Shown one piece after another: positions 8,146 to 20,074 of a stretch of DNA of 58,479 bases (positions are counted from its first letter, which is position 1; each line of letters starts with the position of its first letter). The position numbers were made by a program, and so were the translations under genes. Below the pieces are notes generated by a model that was not told the DNA's origin, searched no databases, and saw nothing but the letters and a program-made list of their open reading frames with translations. Where the stretch lies: positions 1 to 58,479 of the forward strand of contig NZ_FOPY01000012.1 in assembly GCF_900113605.1 (NCBI RefSeq). Direction: 5' to 3'. Source of the stretch: Modicisalibacter xianhensis (GTDB taxonomy: Bacteria > Pseudomonadota > Gammaproteobacteria > Pseudomonadales > Halomonadaceae).

Positions 8146-8850
8146 TCAAAGACGTTCGAGATACTGCGTTCCACCCAGTTGACGCATCTGGCGCTGAATC
8201 CACTGACTGCGCTGCAGCACATAAGACGAAGGTCGCGAGGCACTCCACTCCCGAGGATTGGGCAGGATGGCCGCCAGGCGGCTGGCCTGGTTGGCATTGA
8301 GCTCGGCAGCGGAAACACCGAAGTAGTGTCGGGCGGCGGCCTCCAGCCCGAACACGCCGTTGTCCCATTCGGCAATGTTGAGATAGACCTCGAGAATGCG
8401 TTCCTTGGGCCACAACAGCTCGATGAGTACCGTGAACCAGGCTTCCAGCACCTTGCGCAGCCAGTTGCGTCCGGTCCACAGGAACAGGTTCTTCGCCGTC
8501 TGCTGGGAGATGGTGCTGGCACCGCGCAGATTGTTCCCGGAACGCCATGCCATCAGTGCCTTGCGCATCTGCCCGAAGTCGAAACCGTGATGCTGCGGGA
8601 ATTTCTGGTCCTCGGCCGCGATCACCGCCAGCTTGGCCTGGTCGGAGAGACGCTCCCAAGGTACCCAGTCATGGCGGATGTTCAGCGACTCCGCCGAGAA
8701 CCACGACTGGACCTTGCGCTCGACCATGACCATCGAGCCGAACACCGGCACCACGCGCAACATCAGTACCAGCAGTACCGACACGACGACGAAGCCGACA
8801 ACGGCAATGAGAAAATAGCGTAGTGCCCGGCGCGGCCAGTCCTGGGTCAT
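8146..8850 (-). CDS. mtgA: Monofunctional biosynthetic peptidoglycan transglycosylase
   Basis: Polymerises glycan strands from lipid II at the inner membrane (GT51 family). 234 residues (E. coli MtgA about 242): one N-terminal membrane helix (residues 12-34), catalytic glutamate E80 in IAAEDQKFPQHHGFD, then GASTISQQTAKNLFLW and the ERILEVYLN motif. There is no transpeptidase domain. I chose the ATG at 8850 because it gives the normal family N-terminus before the anchor; upstream in-frame codons would add an unusual extension. It stands alone between two unrelated genes. Confidence 0.95.
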   Translation of the reverse strand: MTQDWPRRALRYFLIAVVGFVVVSVLLVLMLRVVPVFGSMVMVERKVQSWFSAESLNIRHDWVPWERLSDQAKLAVIAAEDQKFPQHHGFDFGQMRKALMAWRSGNNLRGASTISQQTAKNLFLWTGRNWLRKVLEAWFTVLIELLWPKERILEVYLNIAEWDNGVFGLEAAARHYFGVSAAELNANQASRLAAILPNPREWSASRPSSYVLQRSQWIQRQMRQLGGTQYLERL

Positions 8851-8958
8851 GTCTTGGTCTCTTAAGGTTTCGGACACGCCCAGTATAACAATGCCGGCCA
8901 CGGGTTTCGGCAGAGCCACCCGCAGCCGGCAAAACAGATCGAAACAGTCGGCTAACGA

Positions 8959-9813
8959 TCAGCGCTTCATCAGGTACTTGGCATGATAGCGCAGATGATC
9001 CTCGATGAAGGTGGCGATGAAGTAATAGCTATGGTCGTATCCCGGCTGACGACGCAGGGTCAAGGGATGGTCGTGAGTCTTGCAGACCGTTTCCAGGCGC
9101 TCGGGCTTGAGCTGCTCCTCGAGAAACTGGTCGGCCTCGCCCTGATCGATGAACAGTGGCTGACGCGACGCGCCCTTGGCCACCAGTTCGCAGGCATCGT
9201 ACGGTCGCCAGTCGCCGCGCTCGTCGCCCAGATAGTTCTCGAAGGCCTTGTGTCCCCAGGGCACATCCATCGGGTTGACGATCGGTGCAAACGCCGATAC
9301 CGATGAAAAGCGACCCGGTTGGCGTAATGCCAGCACCAGCGCACCGTGTCCGCCCATCGAGTGACCACTGATCGACTCGCGTCCATTGACCGGGAAATGC
9401 TGACGCACCACCGACGGCAGCTCATCATTGACGTAGTCGTACATGCGGTAATGACGTGCCCACGGTTCGCGCTTTGCATTGAGATAGAATCCTGCGCCAG
9501 AGCCGAAGTCGTAACTGTCGTGCTCGCCGGGCAGGTCCAGGCCGCGAGGGCTGGTATCCGGGCAGACAATGGCAATGCCCAGTTCGGCAGCGATGCGCTG
9601 GGCACCGGCCTTTTGCATGAAATTCTCGTCGGTGCAGGTCAGCCCCGACAGCCACCACAGCAGCGGGACCTTGCTCTCCTCCGCCTGAGGCGGCAGATAG
9701 ATCGAGAAGGTCATCTCGCAATCGAGCGCCCGGGCGTGATGCTTGTAGCGCTTGAGCCAGCCGCCAAAGCACTTGTTGGCGGAAACCAGCTCCAGCGTCT
9801 CGGTCATGGTCAT
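8959..9813 (-). CDS. fghA: S-formylglutathione hydrolase
   Basis: Second step of glutathione-dependent formaldehyde detoxification: hydrolyses S-formylglutathione to formate and glutathione. 284 residues, alpha/beta-hydrolase (esterase D family) with nucleophile S152 in SGHSMGGHGA, the oxyanion-side WWLSGLTCTDENF and a C-terminal GYDHSYYF holding the catalytic histidine. It lies 57 bases downstream of frmA on the same strand. The first ATG has AGGAGG only 4 bases away; the ATG two codons later (9807) would have better spacing. Confidence 0.95.
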   Translation of the reverse strand: MTMTETLELVSANKCFGGWLKRYKHHARALDCEMTFSIYLPPQAEESKVPLLWWLSGLTCTDENFMQKAGAQRIAAELGIAIVCPDTSPRGLDLPGEHDSYDFGSGAGFYLNAKREPWARHYRMYDYVNDELPSVVRQHFPVNGRESISGHSMGGHGALVLALRQPGRFSSVSAFAPIVNPMDVPWGHKAFENYLGDERGDWRPYDACELVAKGASRQPLFIDQGEADQFLEEQLKPERLETVCKTHDHPLTLRRQPGYDHSYYFIATFIEDHLRYHAKYLMKR

Positions 9814-9870
9814 GCGTCCTCCTTGTCTGGCGACGTACCGGGCACTGCACTGGCAGTGCCCCTTCCCTGT

Positions 9871-11100
<1,230 letters not shown>

Positions 11101-11119
11101 TTATTGCCAGGGAGCAACA

Positions 11120-11992
11120 ATGCAGCGCTGGGATCGTATCGAAGCATTCAGCGAGGTCGTCAGGCTCGGCAGTTTTTCGGCCGCAGCCAGGCATCTGCGC
11201 GTTTCCGCCTCGCACGTCAGCCGCCTGGTCGCCCAGCTCGAGAACCAGCTTGGCACCCAGTTGCTCTTCCGTACCACCCGGCGGCTTCGCCTGACCGATG
11301 CCGGCACGATCTACTACGAGTATTGCCGTCACGTGTTCGAAGGCTTTCGCGAAGCAGAAGCCGCCATCAACGATTTGCAGTCTTCCCCGCAGGGCGTGCT
11401 CAAGCTGACCTCGGCGACCACCTTCGGCGAGCGCTACATCGCCCCCTTGGTCAATGACTTCCAGCGCCTGCATCCCCAGGTGGAAGTGCGCATGCATTTC
11501 ACCAACCGCCAGGTCGACCTGATCGACGAAGGCTTCGATGTTGCCGTGCGTATGGGCGTGCTCAAGGATTCCAGTCTGATTGCCCGGCGACTATGCGAGC
11601 GACGCGAATACGTGGTGGGAACGAGAGAATATTTCGCGCAGGTGCCACGCCCGCACAGCCTGGCGGAACTTTCCAGCCATCAATGCCTGGTGGGGACACG
11701 GGATTACTGGCTATTCGAAGTCGACGGCCAGCGTCGCGAGGTGCGGGTCAATGGCCGCTGGCAGGCCAATTCGGGCCCCGCCCTGCTGGATGCCGCGCTC
11801 AAGGGGCTCGGCCTGGCACAGTTGCCCGATTACTACGTCGAGGAACACCTGGCCAGCGGCCGGCTCGTGTCGGTGCTGGACAATGTCCAGTTCACCGGCA
11901 CGGCGGTATGGGCGGTCTATCCGCGCCATCGCCACCTGTCGCCCAAGATCCGCCAGTTCATCGATTTCCTGAGCGACAACTTTTCGCGTTAA
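11120..11992 (+). CDS. LysR-type regulator divergent from frmA-fghA
   Basis: 290 residues: N-terminal helix-turn-helix (WDRIEAFSEVVRLGSFSAAA, VSASHVSRLVAQLENQLG, LLFRTTRRLRLT) and a substrate-binding domain of the CrgA/DsdC-like LysR branch. GGGAG lies 6 bases before the ATG at 11120. Its divergent position, 139 bases from frmA, suggests control of the formaldehyde genes and of itself; this is inference from layout only. The stop is 5 bases from the end of the convergent Crp/Fnr gene. Confidence 0.88.
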   Translation: MQRWDRIEAFSEVVRLGSFSAAARHLRVSASHVSRLVAQLENQLGTQLLFRTTRRLRLTDAGTIYYEYCRHVFEGFREAEAAINDLQSSPQGVLKLTSATTFGERYIAPLVNDFQRLHPQVEVRMHFTNRQVDLIDEGFDVAVRMGVLKDSSLIARRLCERREYVVGTREYFAQVPRPHSLAELSSHQCLVGTRDYWLFEVDGQRREVRVNGRWQANSGPALLDAALKGLGLAQLPDYYVEEHLASGRLVSVLDNVQFTGTAVWAVYPRHRHLSPKIRQFIDFLSDNFSR

Positions 11993-11997
11993 AGCGC

Positions 11998-12822
11998 TCA
12001 ATCCGCCGAGGCGGCCTTGGACTTTCCCGGCATCTGCTCGTCGCTCCTGGCGGTTGGCCCGGCCAGCATGTGGGATTGCCATTCGCGATCGAAGAACAAG
12101 GCAGGCACCGCATCGTTCAGGTAGCCGCCATCGAACTCTGCCAACTGGGCCAGCGCTTCGGGATCGGGCAGCGTAACCCGATGCCGATCGCGTAGCACCA
12201 GGCCATCTTCTCGAAACGCCGTGAATGTGCGACTGACATGGACGGCACTCAGCCCGAGGATGTCGCCCAATTGTTCCTGCGATAACGGCAGGCGGAAACG
12301 CCCCTCGTCAGCCGCGCCGATACGTCCCAGACGCAGATACATTTCATAAAGGAAATGCGCCAGCCGCTGTTGGGCGGTTCGTCTGGCCAGGTAGATCAGG
12401 CGCTCCGTCAGCACCGCTTGCTGGCGACAGGCAATCGCGAAAAGGCCTGCCGTCAGGGCCGTGGAATGGCGAAAGATCTTCAACAAGTGCTCATGGGAAA
12501 AATGGCTTACGATCCCTTCTTCTATCATCGCCACGCCGGCCAGGCGATTCGAGAACGCAAAGTCACGCATGCCAATGATATCGCCGGGCAGGTAGACCTT
12601 GAGTATCTGCCGGCTGCCATCGCCGAGATTACGGAAAGAGTAGGCCCAACCTTGGCTGATGGTGCAGAATTGATCTACTTTACTGTTTTCTTGCCAGATG
12701 ATGTCCCCGGCATTCACCTTGAGGGGATTTTGCTCCAATTCGAGCAGGAGAACCTTTTCTTCCTCGGTCAAAGAACAATGCTGCTGGAATTGTTGGACGA
12801 TAGCACTGTCTTGAAGGTTCAC
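11998..12822 (-). CDS. Crp/Fnr-family transcriptional regulator
   Basis: 274 residues. An N-terminal cyclic-nucleotide-binding-type beta-barrel (about 20-130) and a C-terminal winged helix (SQEQLGDILGLSAVHVSRTF, about 180-200) are seen. There is no N-terminal cysteine cluster like that of Fnr, so an oxygen-sensing Fe-S site is unlikely, and the ligand is unknown. The start is GTG at 12822, with GGAG 11 bases upstream, a long spacing. A strong hairpin (12850-12877) sits just before the Shine-Dalgarno. The C-terminal 30 residues (AGPTARSDEQMPGKSKAASAD) look disordered. Confidence 0.87.
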   Translation of the reverse strand: MNLQDSAIVQQFQQHCSLTEEEKVLLLELEQNPLKVNAGDIIWQENSKVDQFCTISQGWAYSFRNLGDGSRQILKVYLPGDIIGMRDFAFSNRLAGVAMIEEGIVSHFSHEHLLKIFRHSTALTAGLFAIACRQQAVLTERLIYLARRTAQQRLAHFLYEMYLRLGRIGAADEGRFRLPLSQEQLGDILGLSAVHVSRTFTAFREDGLVLRDRHRVTLPDPEALAQLAEFDGGYLNDAVPALFFDREWQSHMLAGPTARSDEQMPGKSKAASAD

Positions 12823-12849
12823 GTTCAGATGATCTCCGGTCAGTTGTCA

Positions 12850-12877
12850 CCACGCAAGCGCGCGTGCGCTTGCGTGG
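12850..12877 (-). promoter_or_regulatory. Strong hairpin in the leader of the Crp/Fnr gene
   Basis: Twelve-base perfect arms (CCACGCAAGCGC and its complement) with a 4-base loop. On the minus strand it ends about 11 bases before the GGAG of the GTG-started regulator gene. No T-run follows, so it is not a terminator. It could act as an operator or as an RNA structure limiting ribosome access. Confidence 0.5.
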
Positions 12878-12941
12878 CAGCTCTGACACATTCTGTATCA
12901 TCTGTATATTTGGTTTAATAACCTAAGTTAGCCAGATACCG

Positions 12942-13085
12942 ATGAGCAACAAATTCAGCGCCGGCAAGGACTTATTTAATCCCTTCAGTCTCGCTGACCA
13001 GCCCGCCCACACGGGCAACCCTGCTCCTTTTGCTACCCGCGAGCGCCGGCTTTGCCCATTGAACGAGAATATTAAACCAGATTAA
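12942..13085 (+). CDS. Possible small ORF, 47 residues, unknown
   Basis: ATG to TAA with 47 codons (MSNKFSAGKDLFNPFSLADQ at its start). It lies in the AT-rich gap between the divergent Crp/Fnr gene and the end of sdaA. The composition (FNPFSLADQ, then PAHTGNPAPF) looks more protein-like than a random frame, but the Shine-Dalgarno is poor and I recognise no family. It could be a real small protein, a remnant of a longer gene, or chance. Confidence 0.25.
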   Translation: MSNKFSAGKDLFNPFSLADQPAHTGNPAPFATRERRLCPLNENIKPD

Positions 13086-13109
13086 TTAGATGGATAATTC
13101 ACGCCACGG

Positions 13110-14489
13110 TTAGCATTCAATGGCATTTACCGCGAGTCCGCCCCGTGACGTCTCCTTGTATTTGTCCTGCATGTCGCGTCCGGTATCGCGCATGGTACGA
13201 ATCGCCTTGTCGAGCGAAATGAAGTGCTCACCATCGCCACGCAGGGCCATTTGCGCGGCATTGATCGCCTTCACCGAGGCGATGGCGTTGCGCTCGATAC
13301 AGGGAACCTGAACCAGGCCTCCCACCGGGTCGCAGGTCAGGCCCAAGTTGTGTTCAAGGCCGATTTCCGCAGCATTCTCCACTTGGGCCGGCGTGGCACC
13401 CATGACTTCGGCCAGTCCAGCCGCCGCCATGGCACAGGCGGAACCGACCTCCCCCTGGCAGCCGACTTCAGCTCCCGAGATCGAGGCATTCTTCTTGCAG
13501 AGGATACCCACCGCCCCGGCCGTCAGCAGGAAATCCACCGCGTCCCGCTCGCAGGCACCCGGCTGGAATTTCATGTAGTAATGCAGTACGGCTGGCACGA
13601 TGCCCGCCGCCCCGTTGGTGGGCGCAGTAACCATGCGACCCCCGGCGGCATTTTCCTCGTTGACCGCCAGAGCGAAGACATTGACCCAGTCCATGGCCGA
13701 AAAGGTAGAGGCAATCAGGCTGTTGTCGTCCTCGGTCGCCAGCAGGCGCTGATGCAGCTTGCGGGCACGGCGTCGAACGTTGAGCCCACCTGGCAGGACA
13801 CCTTCGTGGCTGACCCCGTTGTCCACACATTCACGCATGGCCTCCCAGATCCGCCACAGGCCGGATCGAATCTCCGCTTCGTCACGCCAGGCCTTCTCAT
13901 TGGCCATCATCAGTTCGCTGATGCGCATGTCGTGCATGCGACACAGGGCCAGTAACTCTTCCGCCGTGTTGAAATCGTAGGGCAGCACGGTGGTATCGGT
14001 ATCCAGCTCGCCCGCCTGGGCCTGGCGCTCGTCGATGACGAAACCGCCGCCCACCGAATAGAAGGTATTGCGACAGAGTTCGCCGGCATGGCCATAGGCA
14101 ATCAGTGTCATCGCGTTGGGATGGTGAGGGAGGCTCTCCTCGTGCCACTGCATGTCACGCGCCCAGATGAAGGGGATCGCCCAGCGGTTGTCGAGCATCA
14201 GGGTCTGTGCTTCGAGTAATTCCTCGAGGCAGGGGCCGACGATCGCCGGATCGATCTGATCGGGACGTTCGCCCATCAGCCCCATGATCACGGCCCGGTC
14301 GGTGCCGTGCCCGGCCCCGGTTGCCGACAGCGACCCATACAGGTGCACCTCGACGCGCGCTACACGCTCCAGCAGATCACTCTCGCGCAAGGCCGTGACG
14401 AAATCATAGGCCGCGCGCATGGGGCCTACTGTATGTGAGCTGGAGGGACCGATTCCGATCTTGAACAGGTCGAACACGCTAATGGCCAT
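13110..14489 (-). CDS. sdaA: L-serine ammonia-lyase (L-serine deaminase)
   Basis: Converts L-serine to pyruvate and ammonia using a [4Fe-4S] cluster. 459 residues, the single-chain form with fused beta and alpha domains. The N-terminal [16 protein letters not shown] is the family signature. The cluster cysteines appear in the C-terminal half: [20 protein letters not shown] and [24 protein letters not shown] lies 6 bases before the ATG at 14489. It diverges from a LysR gene across 153 bases that contain repeated operator-like elements. Confidence 0.96.
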   Translation of the reverse strand: MAISVFDLFKIGIGPSSSHTVGPMRAAYDFVTALRESDLLERVARVEVHLYGSLSATGAGHGTDRAVIMGLMGERPDQIDPAIVGPCLEELLEAQTLMLDNRWAIPFIWARDMQWHEESLPHHPNAMTLIAYGHAGELCRNTFYSVGGGFVIDERQAQAGELDTDTTVLPYDFNTAEELLALCRMHDMRISELMMANEKAWRDEAEIRSGLWRIWEAMRECVDNGVSHEGVLPGGLNVRRRARKLHQRLLATEDDNSLIASTFSAMDWVNVFALAVNEENAAGGRMVTAPTNGAAGIVPAVLHYYMKFQPGACERDAVDFLLTAGAVGILCKKNASISGAEVGCQGEVGSACAMAAAGLAEVMGATPAQVENAAEIGLEHNLGLTCDPVGGLVQVPCIERNAIASVKAINAAQMALRGDGEHFISLDKAIRTMRDTGRDMQDKYKETSRGGLAVNAIEC

Positions 14490-14541
14490 CTTGTTCTCCT
14501 CGCCGTGCCAACGGCCAAATCTGCCGATACATCAAATTGAC

Positions 14542-14558
14542 TAAAGCGTTGCGCTTTA
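14542..14558. promoter_or_regulatory. Palindrome in the sdaA / LysR divergent region
   Basis: TAAAGCG-TTG-CGCTTTA, 7-base arms with a 3-base centre, 53-69 bases upstream of the sdaA ATG. It partly overlaps a TGACTAAA element (14538-14545) that recurs at 14633-14640. It is plausibly a LysR-type binding site close to the sdaA promoter. Confidence 0.45.
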
Positions 14559-14625
14559 CATCGTAATTGACACCTAGAATGACCGTCGGTTATACGAGGA
14601 ACAACCGAGAATAACTTGTCTTCGA

Positions 14626-14640
14626 TTTAGAATGACTAAA
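14626..14640. promoter_or_regulatory. LysR-type T-N11-A operator candidate
   Basis: TTTAG-AATGA-CTAAA has perfect 5-base arms and contains a T-N11-A core (14627-14639), the classic LysR binding pattern. It ends 2 bases before the ATG of the LysR gene, where a Shine-Dalgarno would normally be, so occupancy should block the regulator's own expression. TAGAATGAC within it recurs at 14575-14583. Confidence 0.55.
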
Positions 14641-14642
14641 CC

Positions 14643-15575
14643 ATGAGCCGCCACCTCAACGCACAGACCCACGCCTGGCTGAAGGTATTCGCCGTCAGTG
14701 CCCGCCACCTGTCGTTCACGCGCGCTGCCGAGGAGCTGCATGTCACAACAGGCGCCGTGAGCCAGCAGGTCAAGCAACTCGAGGAACGGCTGGGCTTTCG
14801 CCTGTTCCGTCGCTTGCCCCGACAACTCGAACTGACCGACGAAGGCCGGCGACTCGCCAGCGTGGTCGACGAGGCCTACCAGACGGTCGGCCTCGAAGTC
14901 AGGCGCCTGAAATCAGGTGTCATGAGCGGGATACTCAGGCTGCGCTCCGTGCCGTCCTTCCTGGCCAAGTGGCTCATGCCGCGCCTGCCGAGGCTGCAGG
15001 CGAGGTTCCCGGACATCGAATTGCACATCGCTGCCGAGGACAGCAACCTCTCGTTGCGTGAGGGCGATTTCGACCTGGCCATCGACCTGAACGACGGCCA
15101 TTACCCGGGCCTGCAGATCACGCCGTTGATGGACGAAGTCATCTTTCCGGTCTGCGCGCCTGGGCTTTTACGTGGCCGCCCTTCCCTGCACCGCCCCGAG
15201 GACCTGGCCTACTATCCGTTGCTTCACGACGTGACGGCCTGGCGCGGCAGCCATGACTACGCCGAGTGGGAGCACTACCTGACCGCGATCGAGGCACCCC
15301 ACGTCAACGTGCGACGCGGCTATACCTTCAACCGCAACCAATTGACCATGGAAGCCGCCATCGACGGCATGGGGGTCGCGATTGCACGACGCACCCTGAT
15401 TACCGACGAGCTGAGAACGGGCAGGCTGATCGCGCCGTTTTCCCAGCGTGTGGCCACGGGCAAGCGTTACGGCATCGTCTATCGCCAAGGCGCACTGGAC
15501 GATCGCCGCGTGCAGGCCGTGCATAACTGGATCGTGGAAGAGGCGATGCGCAGCACCGCAAGCCACACGACCTGA
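14643..15575 (+). CDS. LysR-type regulator (GcvA/DsdC-like), probably of sdaA
   Basis: 310 residues: helix-turn-helix in the first 70 (FAVSARHLSFTRAAEELHVT, TGAVSQQVKQLEERLGF, RLFRRLPRQLELT) and a GcvA-like effector domain (LMPRLPRLQARFPDIELHI; FDLAIDLNDGHYPG). The GcvA/DsdC branch handles glycine and serine metabolism genes, which fits its divergence from sdaA. The ATG at 14643 has no Shine-Dalgarno because a LysR-type palindrome ends immediately before it. Confidence 0.87.
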   Translation: MSRHLNAQTHAWLKVFAVSARHLSFTRAAEELHVTTGAVSQQVKQLEERLGFRLFRRLPRQLELTDEGRRLASVVDEAYQTVGLEVRRLKSGVMSGILRLRSVPSFLAKWLMPRLPRLQARFPDIELHIAAEDSNLSLREGDFDLAIDLNDGHYPGLQITPLMDEVIFPVCAPGLLRGRPSLHRPEDLAYYPLLHDVTAWRGSHDYAEWEHYLTAIEAPHVNVRRGYTFNRNQLTMEAAIDGMGVAIARRTLITDELRTGRLIAPFSQRVATGKRYGIVYRQGALDDRRVQAVHNWIVEEAMRSTASHTT

Positions 15576-15584
15576 GCCGCAACG

Positions 15585-15617
15585 AAAAACGCCCGCAAGC
15601 CTTCAGGCTTGCGGGCG
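15585..15617 (-). terminator. Rho-independent terminator of the rpsU-dnaG-rpoD operon
   Basis: Twelve-base perfect stem (15590-15601 with 15606-15617, arm CGCCCGCAAGCC) with a 4-base loop. On the minus strand it is followed by TTTTT and starts 21 bases after the rpoD stop. The convergent LysR gene ends at 15575. Confidence 0.93.
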
Positions 15618-15638
15618 CATCATGCACGAAGACCAGCC

Positions 15639-17516
<1,878 letters not shown>

Positions 17517-17587
17517 AGAAACCCTATCTCGACGAAGAAGAATGAAGTACCTGAATGCAAGGCGATGAAAAAATTCATAAGCCTGCA

Positions 17588-17593
17588 ATTATA
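17588..17593 (-). promoter_or_regulatory. -10 element of an rpoD-proximal promoter
   Basis: The minus strand reads TATAAT (6 of 6 consensus bases), 72 bases before the rpoD ATG in the 208-base gap after dnaG. No good -35 sits 16-18 bases upstream, so the promoter may be activator-dependent or weak. It would let rpoD be made apart from rpsU-dnaG. Confidence 0.45.
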
Positions 17594-17724
17594 GCGGCTT
17601 AGACCTATGATCCGCCAGCACTCTATTTGCGCTGTCATTCAGGTATGTTAGTTTGTTCGGTTACGCTCGCTTGCCGATATCTCTTTAATGGAGATGGTAG
17701 GCGACAATTCAACCCCAGCGCCAA

Positions 17725-19563
17725 TCAGCGCGCACCGGCACTCTTGAGCGTCACCAGCAACTCCATGAGCCGCTGCTTCTCTTCCCTGGAGAGCTTCTCG
17801 CCGGCTTTCTCCCTGGCCAGCAAGGCATCGAACTCGTTCTGCGGAGAGTACTGAGCCAGACGTTGGCGAAAATGGGCCACCAGCCCATCGAGTTCTGTGG
17901 CGCGCGCCGTACGCGGAATCAGCAATTCACGCCGGGCCAATTCGTTCAGACGCTGCCCTTCCTCGGTCCCCTGAAAATGCGCCAGCAGCACTTGCATGCT
18001 GCGGTAGCGACCGGCCCGCAACAGACGAATGACCTCGCGACACAGTCGACCGTCACTCTCATTATCGGCACACCAGTCGAGTTCTTCAGGCAACCGCTCC
18101 ACCAGCTCCGGCTCGTGAACCAGCAGCTGAAGCGTGCGCGACATCAACCCGAGCGCGTTGCCTTGGCGCTTGCGCTGTGGCTGAGCTAGTGGCGGTTCGT
18201 CGAAGTATTCCGATTCGCCCGGCGGCATCTCGACCGTCATGACCGGTGCCGCCGGCTCGGGCTTCTTGAGCAGCGCCTTGAAACGCCCCTGCTCGACGCC
18301 GGTACGCGACGCGAGCTCACTCAACAGCAATGACTTCAGCACCCCTTCGGGCAGCCGCTCCAGTGCCTTGAGCACCGTCGTGGCAAAGCGCTCGCGCTCC
18401 TCGACACGCTGCAGATCGCGACCTTCCGACGCCTGCTCGAACAGAAACTCGGACAGCGGACTGGCACAAACGATGCGATCGGCAAAAGCCTCCGGCCCCT
18501 CGCGCCGCATCAGGCTATCGGGGTCCTCACCTTCGGGCAGGAACAGAAAACGCGCCTGGCGGCCATCGATCATCAGCGGCAACACGGTCTCCAGCGCACG
18601 TCGCGCCGCCTGGCGGCCGGCATTGTCACCGTCGAAACAGAACACCACTTCACCCACCAAGCGGAACAGCCGATTGAAGTGCTCCTCGCTGGTCGAGGTC
18701 CCGAGCGTGGCGACGGCATTGCGAATGCCGAATTGCGCCAGCGCCACCACGTCCATATAGCCTTCGACGATGACTACCCGCTCGAGCTGCCGGTTGGCCT
18801 GGCGCGCTTCGTACAGTCCGTAGAGTTCGCGCCCCTTGTGAAACACCGGCGTTTCAGGCGAGTTGAGGTACTTGGGCTTGGCATCGCCCAGCACACGTCC
18901 GCCAAAGGCAATGGTACGCCCCTTCCAGTCCCGGATCGGAAACATGACCCGGTCACGAAAGCGATCGTAGCTACGCCCGCTATCCTCACGCTGCACGAGC
19001 AGGCCATACTCGACCTGCACCGACTCCGCAATACCCTGCCCAGAAAGATGACGCTTGAGCGATTCCCACTCGTCTGGGGCGTAGCCAATGCCGAAATCAC
19101 GCACAATGTCCTGCGACAGGCCACGTCGCGCCAGGTAGTCCCGCGCCTTGCCACCCTCGCCCATGACCAGGCGCTCGCGAAAGAACGACGCCGACAGCTC
19201 GAGCAGATTCACACCCTGCTGACGTTTCTTCTCGCGCGCCTGGGCTCGTGGATCGTCGGCACCTTCGCGTGGCACTTTCAACCCCTGCCGCGATGCCAGT
19301 TGCTCGACCGCCTCGGGAAAGCGCAGGTTGTCGTGCTCCATCAAAAAACGCAGCGCGTTGCCGTGAGCCCCGCAACCGAAACAATGGTAAAACTGCTTGT
19401 CCTGACTGACGGTGAAGGACGGCGACTTTTCCTGATGGAACGGACACAGGCCGGAATAGTTCTTGCCGGCCTTCTTCAACTGGACACGCTCACCCACCAC
19501 CTCGACCACGTCGACACGGGCAAGCAAATCATCGATGAAACGCTGCGGGATCTGACCGGCCAT
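17725..19563 (-). CDS. dnaG: DNA primase DnaG
   Basis: Synthesises RNA primers at the replication fork and binds DnaB through its C-terminus. 612 residues. The CHC2 zinc-binding domain has C40, H43, C61 and C64. The TOPRIM catalytic core shows VIVEGYMDVVAL and CFDGDNAGRQAA. The C-terminal helical part carries the helicase-binding region. The ATG at 19563 gives the usual MAGQIPQRFIDDLLARVDVV start; upstream in-frame codons run into the intercistronic terminator. A hairpin with T-run between rpsU and dnaG would reduce primase expression relative to S21. Confidence 0.97.
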   Translation of the reverse strand: MAGQIPQRFIDDLLARVDVVEVVGERVQLKKAGKNYSGLCPFHQEKSPSFTVSQDKQFYHCFGCGAHGNALRFLMEHDNLRFPEAVEQLASRQGLKVPREGADDPRAQAREKKRQQGVNLLELSASFFRERLVMGEGGKARDYLARRGLSQDIVRDFGIGYAPDEWESLKRHLSGQGIAESVQVEYGLLVQREDSGRSYDRFRDRVMFPIRDWKGRTIAFGGRVLGDAKPKYLNSPETPVFHKGRELYGLYEARQANRQLERVVIVEGYMDVVALAQFGIRNAVATLGTSTSEEHFNRLFRLVGEVVFCFDGDNAGRQAARRALETVLPLMIDGRQARFLFLPEGEDPDSLMRREGPEAFADRIVCASPLSEFLFEQASEGRDLQRVEERERFATTVLKALERLPEGVLKSLLLSELASRTGVEQGRFKALLKKPEPAAPVMTVEMPPGESEYFDEPPLAQPQRKRQGNALGLMSRTLQLLVHEPELVERLPEELDWCADNESDGRLCREVIRLLRAGRYRSMQVLLAHFQGTEEGQRLNELARRELLIPRTARATELDGLVAHFRQRLAQYSPQNEFDALLAREKAGEKLSREEKQRLMELLVTLKSAGAR

Positions 19564-19622
19564 GCAGGGCTCTGACGCGTCGTGGGCAAGAGGGGAACGG
19601 TAATACCGAGCGATAGCGGGCC

Positions 19623-19654
19623 AAAAACAAGCGGCCACCGTATGGCGGCCGCTT
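19623..19654 (-). terminator. Intercistronic terminator/attenuator between rpsU and dnaG
   Basis: Stem of 11 base pairs with one G-T pair (19629-19639 with 19644-19654, 4-base loop). On the minus strand it is followed by GTTTTT-like sequence (T at 19623-19627). It lies 40 bases after the rpsU stop and 60 bases before dnaG. A partial terminator at this position is well known in the E. coli rpsU-dnaG-rpoD operon. Confidence 0.82.
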
Positions 19655-19693
19655 GGCGTCCCTCTGAGGTAGACGAACTACCTCAAGTACGGA

Positions 19694-19909
19694 TCAATAC
19701 AGCCGTTCGAAACGCTTACGCTCACGCTGCAGCTTCTTGGCGTGACGCTTTACGGCCGCAGCAGCCTTGCGCTTGCGCACGGCAGTCGGCTTCTCGTAGT
19801 TCTCGCGACGACGAACCTCGGAGAGGATGCCGGCTTTCTCGCAGGAACGCTTGAAGCGACGCAGAGCGACGTCGAACGGCTCGTTATCACGTACTTTGAC
19901 AGAAGGCAT
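19694..19909 (-). CDS. rpsU: 30S ribosomal protein S21
   Basis: 71 residues, the usual length. [20 protein letters not shown] start and a strongly basic C-terminus ([18 protein letters not shown]) are diagnostic. The GGTGAG before the ATG at 19909 sets the start. First gene of rpsU-dnaG-rpoD. The promoter lies about 165 bases upstream (20075-20103), leaving a leader of roughly 160 bases. Confidence 0.98.
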   Translation of the reverse strand: MPSVKVRDNEPFDVALRRFKRSCEKAGILSEVRRRENYEKPTAVRKRKAAAAVKRHAKKLQRERKRFERLY

Positions 19910-20074
19910 TAAGCACTCACCTACCTTGAAATCATGAGTTCGGTTTGTACGCACACCCTGGCCCCGTGGATCATATCCCGGACCGCCCACGCTGTGGACA
20001 GTGACAGGATAAGCATGCAAAGACGGCTGATCTGAGGGAATCCGGGTGCACGACCCAGTCTTGCAGAGTCAGGT

